Source of the DNA: Deltaproteobacteria bacterium
GTDB lineage: Bacteria; Desulfobacterota; Desulfobaccia; Desulfobaccales; 0-14-0-80-60-11
Length of the DNA: 18,382 bases
Reading direction: 5' to 3'
Assembly: GCA_023381945.1 (NCBI GenBank)
Contig: JAMCQY010000183.1
Location: 2,455 to 20,836, forward strand
Below the pieces are notes generated by a model that was not told the DNA's origin, did no database searches, and worked only from the letters and a program-made list of their open reading frames with translations. Both the position numbers and the translations under genes were made by a program. Positions 8,210 to 14,843 of this stretch are shown one piece after another; positions within the stretch are counted from its first letter, which is position 1, and each line of letters opens with the position of its first letter.

Positions 8210-8611
8210 TCAGTTGACTTTTTCCTGGTTATTTCCCTCTTGGACATCGGATTTTAAGCGCGGGATCAAATAGTTGGCCGTATAGAAAAATCCGAAAGAT
8301 AGCAGAATGGCAGTGCCGCCTACGATGAATGCCAGTGATTTGCCGTGCCATAACCCCACAAACCAACGCCTGAATTCATCTACCAAGACATTTGCCGTAC
8401 CGCCATAGAGTTCCAAACCCCTTAAATACGATTTGGAATCTTCAGGATTAACCGGGTACAGAACTCCACCCTCTTCCACGTAACCCAAAGCGCCGTATGC
8501 CTCGTTCTTGGCTTGCTGATAGATCAAGGTGGCGCTACCCAACCCGGCGAGCAGGATAATAGCGCTGATGAGATTAAGATACCTGGGCAAATCGGGGTTT
8601 TTCCAGTTCAT
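8210..8611 (-). CDS. two-helix membrane protein, unknown
   Basis: The protein has 133 residues with two clear membrane helices, about 11-31 (LNLISAIILLAGLGSATLIY) and about 91-113 (SLAFIVGGTAILLSFGFFY). Between them is a 60-residue loop containing GYVEEGGVLYPVNPEDSKSYLRGLELYGG, probably on the periplasmic side. The tail is short, charged and probably cytoplasmic. A purine-rich GAGGAAAGAAG precedes the ATG. I do not recognise a family. It is transcribed divergently from the DUF362 gene at 8730, and the two share the 118-base gap that holds their promoters. Confidence 0.75.
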   Translation of the reverse strand: MNWKNPDLPRYLNLISAIILLAGLGSATLIYQQAKNEAYGALGYVEEGGVLYPVNPEDSKSYLRGLELYGGTANVLVDEFRRWFVGLWHGKSLAFIVGGTAILLSFGFFYTANYLIPRLKSDVQEGNNQEKVN

Positions 8612-8682
8612 TTTTGGTTTTCTTCTTTCCTCGGCGATCTGATTGACTTAAGACTTTCTATCCTGCTATGCCAAGATAAGCA

Positions 8683-8691
8683 TGTTATAAT
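8683..8691 (+). promoter_or_regulatory. extended -10 promoter for DUF362 operon
   Basis: TGTTATAAT is a perfect extended -10 element (TGn plus TATAAT). No good -35 box lies 17 bases upstream, which is typical for extended -10 promoters. Transcription would start near 8698, giving a leader of about 32 bases before the ATG at 8730, with GAGGTGAAA as ribosome binding site. Confidence 0.5.
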
Positions 8692-8729
8692 TACCAGGGT
8701 ACCTTAAAGCGGGTTCCCGAGGTGAAAAT

Positions 8730-9797
8730 ATGTTACGGGTTATGAGCCATCCTTCTACCTATGAGAACGTCCGTCAGGCGGTCGACCGGGCTTTTGAGCT
8801 CTTCCCCTTGGAAATCCGTGGGAAAAAGGTGTTAATCAAGCCCAATGTGCTGCGGATCTCGGAAGCCGGCGAGGGTATCGTCACCCATCCGGCGGTGCTG
8901 CGCGCCGTGGTGGAAAAGGTGGAGACCATGGGGCCCGCCGCCATTGTAGTCGGCGATAACCCCGGTCTGTTTAATTACGGGGCTAACGAAGAGAGTTTTC
9001 AAAAAACCGGCCTGATGGAAGCAGCCAAAGGTTATTACCAGAACATCGGTAATAATTCTCTTCAGGTGGAATTCGATCCCGATTTTATGGCAACGGTGAG
9101 CCTCTCCCGGATTGTCCGGGAGGCCGATGTCATTATCAGCCTGCCGAAATTCAAGACCCATGGCTTAACGGTCATGACCGGGGCCATCAAAAATAGTTAC
9201 GGTTTTTTGCCCGGCGCCCAAAAGGCCATGCTTCACAAAGCCGCGGGCAATCCCGAACGCTTCCATGAGGTGATCGTTAAAGTATTCCGGTTGCGGGTCC
9301 CCGACTTTTTCCTGGTGGACGCGGTAGTCGGTATGGAAGGCAATGGTCCGGCTTCCGCCGATTTGCGGGACATCGGCTTGATCCTGGCCTCTGACAATGC
9401 GGTGGCCCTGGATGCCGTCATGGCGACCATGATGGGTTGTGAACCGGGGCAGTTGCTCTTTCTGCGCCAGGCCCGGGAAGCGGGCCTGGGGGATTACGAC
9501 TTGAGCGGCATAGAGATCATCGGGGAGTTGAAACCTTTGCCCCATTTCAAGCTGCCGCCTTTAAGCGGTGAAGCGATTTTTCACAACGACAGCATCCAGT
9601 CTCTTATCCACCAGCGCACGCTCTTGCGCCCCCAAGCTAATCCGGATTGGTGCACCGGCTGCGGCACCTGCATCGAGCAATGTCCGGTATCGGCTTTGTC
9701 TATGTGCGACAACCTTCCCCAGGTGGATAGCGATACCTGCATCACCTGCTTTTGCTGTCAGGAAATCTGTCCTGAAAAAGCCATTACCCTGATATAA
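8730..9797 (+). CDS. DUF362 protein with C-terminal 2[4Fe-4S] ferredoxin domain
   Basis: The protein has 355 residues. About residues 10-290 are a DUF362 domain (KVLIKPNVLR, VTHPAVLRAV, VVGDNPGL, ADVIISLPKFKTHGLTVMTGAIKN, DAVVGMEGNGP). A ferredoxin-like end has two clusters: Cys308, 311, 314 and 318, then Cys337, 340, 343 and 347, both in the C-x2-C-x2-C-x3-CP spacing. An extra cysteine, Cys342, sits beside the second cluster. DUF362 proteins with ferredoxin tails are common in anaerobes; they are thought to be cytoplasmic redox proteins, but no reaction is established. The next gene starts nine bases after the stop, so the two form an operon. ATG 8730 is chosen because GAGGTGA lies just upstream; ATG 8742 is a less likely alternative. 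Confidence 0.9.
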   Translation: MLRVMSHPSTYENVRQAVDRAFELFPLEIRGKKVLIKPNVLRISEAGEGIVTHPAVLRAVVEKVETMGPAAIVVGDNPGLFNYGANEESFQKTGLMEAAKGYYQNIGNNSLQVEFDPDFMATVSLSRIVREADVIISLPKFKTHGLTVMTGAIKNSYGFLPGAQKAMLHKAAGNPERFHEVIVKVFRLRVPDFFLVDAVVGMEGNGPASADLRDIGLILASDNAVALDAVMATMMGCEPGQLLFLRQAREAGLGDYDLSGIEIIGELKPLPHFKLPPLSGEAIFHNDSIQSLIHQRTLLRPQANPDWCTGCGTCIEQCPVSALSMCDNLPQVDSDTCITCFCCQEICPEKAITLI

Positions 9798-9806
9798 TAA
9801 AGAACT

Positions 9807-11006
9807 ATGAGATCCGGGACGCATTTTGGTCAGTTGAGTCTGCTTATCTCCTTCGTTGCGGTCTTTGCCCAAGTTTACCTCTTCCTCCGCATCAGGCAGG
9901 CCATCAAGGCCACGCAACGCTCCAACCGGTGCCAATTCTTACTGGTCGGCACGGTGGGCCTAACCATTGCCTCACTCTTTGTCATGAACGCCTTCATCTT
10001 ATCCAGGCCGATCTCCTGGGTGGACCCGCCGGAGGTGGAAGATATCATCCTCTTTTATGCCCCGGCGGTATGGACTTTCGGGTCAATTTTCTCGGCCTTG
10101 GTCCTTGCCCTGATACGGCTCCTTGGGAGGCTGGGTAGGGTCTTAGCTCGATGCGGCCGCGGCCCGGACCGTCAAAAAGCCGCCCTGCCGGTGAACCTGC
10201 AGCGCCGCTATTTTCTGCAAGCCGGAGTGGGCGGCCTGGCCGCGGCGCCCCTGTTGCTCTCGGGATACGGGGCTGCCTATGCCGGCAAGGTTTATGAGAT
10301 CGAGGAGATCGTACTGCCTTTCGGGCGTGATTTGCGGGTGGTCCAACTCACCGATATCCATGCCGGGCTTTACATGACCCGGGCGGAGATCCGGCGCTAT
10401 GCAGCGCAAGTCGCGGCCCTCGAGCCTGATTTGTTTGTCCTTACCGGAGATTACATCTCGAACTCGATAGAATTCCTGCCCGACTGCGTGGAGGAGATGG
10501 CAAAGGTCCGCGCCAAGTACGGTACCTTTGCCATCATGGGCAATCACGACCGCTGGTTTGGGAAGCAGCATGATATCCTGGCAATGTTCCGGCAGCACCG
10601 GATAACCTTCCTGCTCAATGCACACCGGGTGATTCACACCGAACAGGGTTCCTTGGCGGTGGCCGGTATTGATGACCTGCGGGCCGGATATCCGGATTTA
10701 GCCGGGGCCTTACACGGGCTTGATTCCACTGTGCCGACCATTCTGCTCTCGCATCGGCCGGAGATTTTTCCCGTGGCAGTTTCACATAATATCCCGCTCA
10801 CTCTGTCAGGCCATTATCATGGAGGCCAAATCAAGCTCGGCCTGCCGGGCCTGAGTATCAGCCTGGCCCACCTGGTGAGCCCTTATCCCGAGGGGCTCTA
10901 CCGGATTAAAGACTCCCATCTTTACGTAAGCCGCGGAATCGGGACCACCTTCACCCCGATACGTTTAAACGCCCGGCCGGAAGTGACACTGCTCCGCCTC
11001 ACCTAA
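9807..11006 (+). CDS. membrane-anchored calcineurin-like metallophosphoesterase
   Basis: The protein has 399 residues. Three or so membrane helices fill the first 110 residues (about 8-27, 43-64, 84-106). A second hydrophobic stretch preceded by QRRYFLQAG (about 132-160) resembles a twin-arginine signal or a further anchor. The catalytic domain (about 175-399) has all the metallophosphoesterase metal motifs: D183-x-H185 (TDIHAG), GD215, GN246-H247-D, H316 (LSHRPE) and H336-x-H338 (SGHYHGG). The order matches the YkuE-like group, which hydrolyses phosphodiester or phospholipid substrates with two metals outside the membrane. It follows the DUF362 gene by nine bases with only a weak AAAGAA site, which suggests translational coupling. 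It ends eight bases from the convergent gene at 11015. Substrate unknown. Confidence 0.9.
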   Translation: MRSGTHFGQLSLLISFVAVFAQVYLFLRIRQAIKATQRSNRCQFLLVGTVGLTIASLFVMNAFILSRPISWVDPPEVEDIILFYAPAVWTFGSIFSALVLALIRLLGRLGRVLARCGRGPDRQKAALPVNLQRRYFLQAGVGGLAAAPLLLSGYGAAYAGKVYEIEEIVLPFGRDLRVVQLTDIHAGLYMTRAEIRRYAAQVAALEPDLFVLTGDYISNSIEFLPDCVEEMAKVRAKYGTFAIMGNHDRWFGKQHDILAMFRQHRITFLLNAHRVIHTEQGSLAVAGIDDLRAGYPDLAGALHGLDSTVPTILLSHRPEIFPVAVSHNIPLTLSGHYHGGQIKLGLPGLSISLAHLVSPYPEGLYRIKDSHLYVSRGIGTTFTPIRLNARPEVTLLRLT

Positions 11007-11014
11007 TAATATTC

Positions 11015-11562
11015 TTATCCATCGCTTTGAGAACCCCCTCTGCCTTTGACTGCGGCATTGAGACCAACTTGCAGCCGTGCCTCTCGCTCCAACTGCCTTT
11101 TTAGGGCCATAACGTCCCTGATGTAGTGGTCTTTAAACCACTTGGCGTTGTAGCGCTTTAAGACGGTTGGGGGGGAAGGGCCCCGCAGGGCCGCCACGCC
11201 CACTCGAATATTTCTAAGCGGGTCACTAAGCACCTGATAAGGAACCGGGCATTGCTCATTTATGCCCATGGGGCCCCAGTAGGGGCTGTGCCCGATCCGG
11301 TCGCCGTCCCAGCCGTTGCCTTCGATCCAAGCCACGGCGGCGGCCAGAAAGGGATTGACATGATAACGCTCGCTGGAGCGTTTGACCTCTTCCCACCAGT
11401 GGGACGGCATGACCTTACCGTGCACCACAGGGGGTGAGGCCTTCTGCCACCAGTTAGTGTCAGTTCTGGCAGTGCCTGGCAGCAGTAGTAAGAAAACCAT
11501 TAGGGCCAGGGAGGCCCGGATTATCCCAAAATTTTCTCCCGTAAAGTTGTGCTGGTGGCCAT
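11015..11562 (-). CDS. lytic-transglycosylase-like exported protein, one-base frameshift in signal peptide
   Basis: The catalytic part resembles a soluble-lytic-transglycosylase (SLT) domain: HVNPFLAAAVAWIEGNG with the likely catalytic glutamate, then YWGPMGIN, NIRVGVAALRG and LKRYNAKW. Such enzymes cut peptidoglycan strands in the periplasm. The frame's first ATG (11500) leaves a signal peptide without a charged start, and no start codon lies upstream in that frame. A better start is ATG 11562, giving MATSTTLREKILG before a stop. One added base in the G run (CCC on the plus strand at 11525-11527) joins the two into a 182-residue protein with a good signal peptide, MATSTTLREKILG then IIRASLALMVFLLLLPGTA. 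AAAGGAGAG lies upstream of 11562. As written the gene is frameshifted; a consensus error is likely. It converges with the phosphoesterase, eight bases apart. Confidence 0.65.
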
Positions 11563-11600
11563 GGAGATACTTCTCTCCTTTCTGTTAGTTTTATTAGTAG

Positions 11601-11818
11601 CTATAACCTTGGGGATCCAGAATCTGTAACTGTCCAGGGGGTTCCGCAGTTGACGTAGGCCGGAGGATATTCTTGACAGGTCTCAATAAGGCCGGAGCTG
11701 ATTTCGGAACAGCCCCCAGGTCGATATTCCAGACACCGTTCTACTGGGAGACAATTTTTTTGCCGGGGGTCAGGAAGGTCTCTGGGTCTGCTGGGTCGGG
11801 ATTCAGATAGATCCCCAA
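11601..11818 (-). pseudogene. possible Cys-rich small gene, frameshifted
   Basis: On the minus strand a frame beginning near 11818 reads LGIYLNPDPADPETFLTPGKK and then stops. If the A7 run (T7 on the plus strand, 11755-11761) had eight bases, reading would continue through NCLPVERCLEYRPGGC and ETCQEYPPAYVNCGTPW to the TAG at 11601. This gives about 70 residues with five cysteines, and the stop is 39 bases before the start of the transglycosylase-like gene on the same strand. No convincing start codon or binding site is visible; the AT-rich sequence upstream has stops in all useful frames. It could be the end of an exported Cys-rich protein or a decayed gene. The call rests on protein-like composition only, and I do not recognise a family. 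Confidence 0.3.
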
Positions 11819-12198
11819 ATTTTAAAGCAATATTATTATAACTAAAAGTGCTTAGGATGACAACATAATGAACACTGGGGAGGATCTTATCGTCGAAGAC
11901 TCGCCAGTTTCATTTATCCAGAATATCCTGGAACCTTCAGTCCGCCTGTAAAGCGAGGCCTAAGAGACTCTGCAGCCGGGCGTGGCCCCCTTCGACAAGC
12001 AAGAGTGTTCCTTTCCCCTGCCATTGCTCTCGAATATGAGGACCTTTCCCCGTCAATAATCTAGAAGAACTGCCACCCTGATTTGCATTCCTAATTATAG
12101 ATGCTTAAATTTATAAATAGTTGTCTACAAGGATGATTGGCCACTAACAAGAACTCACAGATAGAACTGCTGACGTTCGAGTCTTACAAGGATGTTCG
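11819..12198. other. gene-poor region before histidine kinase
   Basis: Apart from the short receiver-like ORF at 11868-11951 I see nothing certain. The region turns AT-rich at 11810-11850 and 12080-12125, where the kinase promoter is expected; the candidate boxes there (TTGCAT near 12083, TAAATT 17 bases on) are weak. Confidence 0.4.
11868..11951 (+). pseudogene. response-regulator receiver domain remnant
   Basis: The ORF has 27 codons. After MNTG comes EDLIVEDSPVSFIQNILEP, which looks like the first beta strand, acidic pair and first helix of a receiver domain (compare the common ILIVEDSP start). It ends at TAA, where a complete receiver would run about 100 residues more. Downstream the same frame has a second TAA and then ETLQPGVAPFD, which resembles the middle of a receiver domain. 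AGGA lies ten bases before the ATG. It precedes the orphan kinase gene on the same strand, so it may be the decayed partner regulator. Confidence 0.35.
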
Positions 12199-13287
12199 AT
12201 GAACGGTGAACCTATTGTTCCGGTGGTGCTAGAAGCCCCTATCCACAAAGAGAAGACTTGGGCATATCCTTGGATAGGCGTCGTTTTTGGGATGGCTGTC
12301 GGCCTTCTGGTCGGCCATCCTTTGGCCATGCTGGCGCACGACTTCCACGAACATCTGATGTTAGGAACCCCTTTGGACGTGTGGGGCGCCTTCGTACACA
12401 GCTTCGACTTGGAAATGTGGCCCATGACCCTGCTCTTCCTCCTGTTCGGTGGCGTGTCCTGGGGAATTATCGGTTTGGCATTAAAGCATCTCAGGGAGAA
12501 CCGCCTGCGACTGGACAGCCTGCACCAGGAGTTCGAATTCCAGGTAGCTACCTTAAGACACCATTATAAAAACCTGGCCATAGGGATTCACGGTTTCTCG
12601 GGCAGGATCAAGAAGAAGCTGGCCGATCTGGATGAAATGTTTCTCCTTTGTTTTTCTAAGGCAAGGTGTCCTGAATGTCCCAGGTATGAAGAAATACATC
12701 CGGACCTAGAAGCCCTGGAACGCAGTTTCGGCGTCGTTGAAGATGCCTCACAGCGCCTGATTCATACACTCGATCAGGAAGTCATGTTCCTCAAGGCCCT
12801 GACCAGCAACTCTTTACATCTTTCTTCACGGGACTTTTATCCTGTTCTGAAACGTTGCATAGATGAACTGAAGGAACTGCGTTTCAGGGATAAAGAAATT
12901 CAGGTGCAGGTAGATGCTTGTGACCTCGAGGAGTGCAGCTGTTCCCTGATATTTCCCTTCGAACCTTATACCATGGAAGTCATCTTGCAGAATATTATTG
13001 GCAACGCCATGAAATTTGCCGAGCGTATTCGGATAGGGGTGGAGGAACGGGAGAACAAGTTAACCGTTGCGGTGGAAGACGACGGCCCCGGCTTTGATGT
13101 AGAACAACTCAGGCAGCATCTGCTGGTCCCAGGCAATCACCTGGAAGCTGAGAGCACCCATTTGGGAATAAAGGTAAGCCTCCATCTGTTGGAGAAATAC
13201 GGCGGCCGACTGCTGGCCTGGAGCAAACCCTGGACCGGGAGCAAATTTATTTTGGAGTTCCCCAAGCGGATCCCGGAAACCTGGTAA
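12199..13287 (+). CDS. membrane sensor histidine kinase with His/Cys clusters
   Basis: The protein has 362 residues. Two membrane helices (about 25-45 and 74-96) enclose a short extracytoplasmic loop rich in histidine: His47, 50 and 52 in LAHDFHEHLML, with His40 and His67 nearby. A coiled region leads to a likely phosphoacceptor box LRHHYKN (His121/His122). The C-terminal ATPase domain has the N box NIIGNAMKF (Asn269), the G1 box DDGPGF (294-299) and the G2 box HLGIKVSLHLLEKYGG. Unusual cysteines lie between: Cys151, 157 and 160 in the dimerisation region, and Cys241, 246 and 248. Together they could bind a metal or sense redox state. AAGGAT precedes the ATG. No intact response regulator lies beside it. 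It ends one base before the earliest start of the next gene, so they form an operon. Confidence 0.82.
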   Translation: MNGEPIVPVVLEAPIHKEKTWAYPWIGVVFGMAVGLLVGHPLAMLAHDFHEHLMLGTPLDVWGAFVHSFDLEMWPMTLLFLLFGGVSWGIIGLALKHLRENRLRLDSLHQEFEFQVATLRHHYKNLAIGIHGFSGRIKKKLADLDEMFLLCFSKARCPECPRYEEIHPDLEALERSFGVVEDASQRLIHTLDQEVMFLKALTSNSLHLSSRDFYPVLKRCIDELKELRFRDKEIQVQVDACDLEECSCSLIFPFEPYTMEVILQNIIGNAMKFAERIRIGVEERENKLTVAVEDDGPGFDVEQLRQHLLVPGNHLEAESTHLGIKVSLHLLEKYGGRLLAWSKPWTGSKFILEFPKRIPETW

Positions 13288-13303
13288 CTTGCAAGATTCG
13301 CCT

Positions 13304-14494
13304 ATGTCCACTTGCGCAAGTTGGATAAAATATTCCTGGGAAGGCCATTATTGCGAGAACCCGCCATGGGAAGCGGATCCGGAGGGTTTGTGCATCCTTC
13401 ATTCTCTGGCTCCTGAAAAAGATAAGAATGCCTTCGACCAGGCCCTACAAGCCAAATTAACTAGTGAGGATCTTAATTTCCGGGAAGTATGTTTTCCCGG
13501 TCCCGTCTCTTTTTCACGACAGAAATTAAAGAAGTTTGCTAATTTTCGTGGCGCTAAGTTTGCCGGGTGGGCCGATTTCCGGGAAGCTCAATTCATAGAA
13601 GAAGCCGATTTTTCATATGCCAGGTTCGCTCAGGCAGCTCTTTTTGAAAATTCCAGGTTTGGCGGCCAGGTACTTTTTAAAGATGCGAGAATAGTGGGAG
13701 AAGCCGATTTCCGCGGCGCCTGCTTCGACGGCCTGGCAATCTTTCAAGGGGTCAACAACCCGCGGGAAGCAACCGGCCGTTTTCGGTTCATTGCCTATTT
13801 TCAGAATCTCGCTTTCGGCCCCTGGGGACGTCTTCGATTTCAAGACCTTTCCCTTGCCTGGGCCAGTTTTTTGGGCACCGATATGCGACGAGCGGAGTTT
13901 CATAATGTTCGCTGGCACACGTATCAGGGCCGCCAGGCGGTTTATGACGAGATCTTGTTGAGAGAAAACCGGGATGGTCCCAATGTTCTAACCCTAACTC
14001 CCAGGAGAGCATCTGGCCAGGATTACGAAGGACTTTGCGCTAGGGTGGGGGAACTTTACCGCTACCTCAAGCTTGACTACGAGCAAGAGGGAGACCTGAA
14101 ACAGGCCGGAGATTTTCATTACGGCGAGATGGAAATGTATCGCCAGGCCAGCCTATGGCGGCGCTGGTTTCCGCTCTCCTGGTATAATCTCTACCGGATC
14201 TTGAGCGGCTATGGCGAGCGGCCCCTGCGGGCCCTGGGATGCCTCGCAGGTCTGGTGGCTTTGATGGCTGGTTTACTGCAATGGTTGGGACTGCAGACTT
14301 CCGATGGCCGCGTGGCCGGTTTCACGGATGCCGTTATTTATCTACTGGAACTCGCAAGCCTGATGCGGCCCGACTGGCCTCAGCCCGCCACCACCGGAGG
14401 CCGTTTTTTGAGTGCACTCAGCCATTTTATCATTCTCGGCCAAGCTGCCTTGTTCCTTTTGGCCATCCGCAACCGCTTAGGCCGCCGACATTAA
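13304..14494 (+). CDS. zinc-motif, pentapeptide-repeat, two-helix channel-like membrane protein
   Basis: The protein has 396 residues from ATG 13304; a TTG at 13289 would add five. Neither start has a strong binding site. Residues 4-33 hold C4-x12-C17-x12-C30-x2-H33, a likely zinc motif seen at the front of some pentapeptide proteins. Residues about 77-150 are pentapeptide-like repeats (ANFRGAKF, ADFREAQF, ADFSYARF, ALFENSRF, ADFRGACF). Residues about 245-300 form a charged helical linker. The end has helix (about 308-330), a re-entrant-like segment (GFTDAVIYLLELASLMRPDWP) and helix (about 370-390), the layout of two-helix potassium channels, but the TxGYGD selectivity filter is absent. A membrane effector or sensor is therefore more likely than a potassium channel. 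It is in one operon with the kinase. Confidence 0.8.
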   Translation: MSTCASWIKYSWEGHYCENPPWEADPEGLCILHSLAPEKDKNAFDQALQAKLTSEDLNFREVCFPGPVSFSRQKLKKFANFRGAKFAGWADFREAQFIEEADFSYARFAQAALFENSRFGGQVLFKDARIVGEADFRGACFDGLAIFQGVNNPREATGRFRFIAYFQNLAFGPWGRLRFQDLSLAWASFLGTDMRRAEFHNVRWHTYQGRQAVYDEILLRENRDGPNVLTLTPRRASGQDYEGLCARVGELYRYLKLDYEQEGDLKQAGDFHYGEMEMYRQASLWRRWFPLSWYNLYRILSGYGERPLRALGCLAGLVALMAGLLQWLGLQTSDGRVAGFTDAVIYLLELASLMRPDWPQPATTGGRFLSALSHFIILGQAALFLLAIRNRLGRRH

Positions 14495-14745
14495 CTTAAG
14501 GCAAAGCTCACTTAAATTCTTCAATCACTCTAAATCACAAATACACTCTGAAAACCAGTATTGAGGTACTCCCGCCAAGCTGCCTTCACTACGTAAGCAT
14601 GCTGCCGCTCACCTTACGCAATGAGCTGCGCAAAATTTCTACAGGGCCGAGCACTTTTTGCAAAGGGGCGATGGATGTCACATGGATAAAAATTTTATTA
14701 AACAGCCTTTTCAGAGGAGGTCCCGCGCCCCCTTCTTCATCAGAT
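14495..14745. other. gene-free region upstream of sigma-54 promoter
   Basis: No gene is visible. A dyad CGTAAG (14592-14597) and CTTACG (14613-14618) lies about 200 bases upstream of the sigma-54 promoter, a plausible distance for an enhancer site of an activator. I see no intrinsic terminator for the upstream operon. Confidence 0.4.
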
Positions 14746-14804
14746 ATGCCAATCATTTTCAATAGTTAAACATATTGAACCTGGAGGTCTTAACTGATTG
14801 GCAT
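14746..14804. promoter_or_regulatory. nested inverted repeats at sigma-54 promoter
   Basis: ATGCCAATCA (14746-14755) and TGATTGGCAT (14795-14804) are perfect ten-base inverted repeats. Inside them are AGTTAA (14764-14769) with TTAACT (14790-14795), and TTCAATA (14758-14764) with TATTGAA (14773-14779). A fourth pair, TGGAGGT (14782-14788) and ACCTCCA (14819-14825), brackets the promoter itself. The right arm of the first pair overlaps the -24 element, so a protein bound there would block or shape polymerase binding. Confidence 0.6.
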
Positions 14805-14814
14805 GGTCATTGCA
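14799..14814 (+). promoter_or_regulatory. sigma-54 promoter
   Basis: TGGCATGGTCATTGCA matches the -24/-12 consensus TGGCAC-N5-TTGCA at all but one base, with GG (14800-14801) and GC (14812-14813) exactly ten bases apart. Transcription would start near 14825, 19 bases before the ATG and just ahead of AGGAGG (14833-14838). Transcription would need an ATP-driven enhancer-binding protein, which is not encoded in the window. Confidence 0.85.
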
Positions 14815-14843
14815 CTTAACCTCCACGAAGACAGGAGGCTAAG

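Noticed and set aside
8020..8247. 75-residue minus-strand frame
   Set aside because: It overlaps the end of the two-helix membrane gene and has no protein-like pattern or binding site.
11937..12080. Minus-strand frame reading GKGTLLLVEGGHARLQSLL, resembling a receiver start
   Set aside because: It has no start codon, lacks the acidic pair expected after LLLVE, and lies antisense to the better receiver-like frame on the plus strand.
13304..14494. Potassium channel
   Set aside because: The two-helix layout is there, but the TxGYGD filter is absent.
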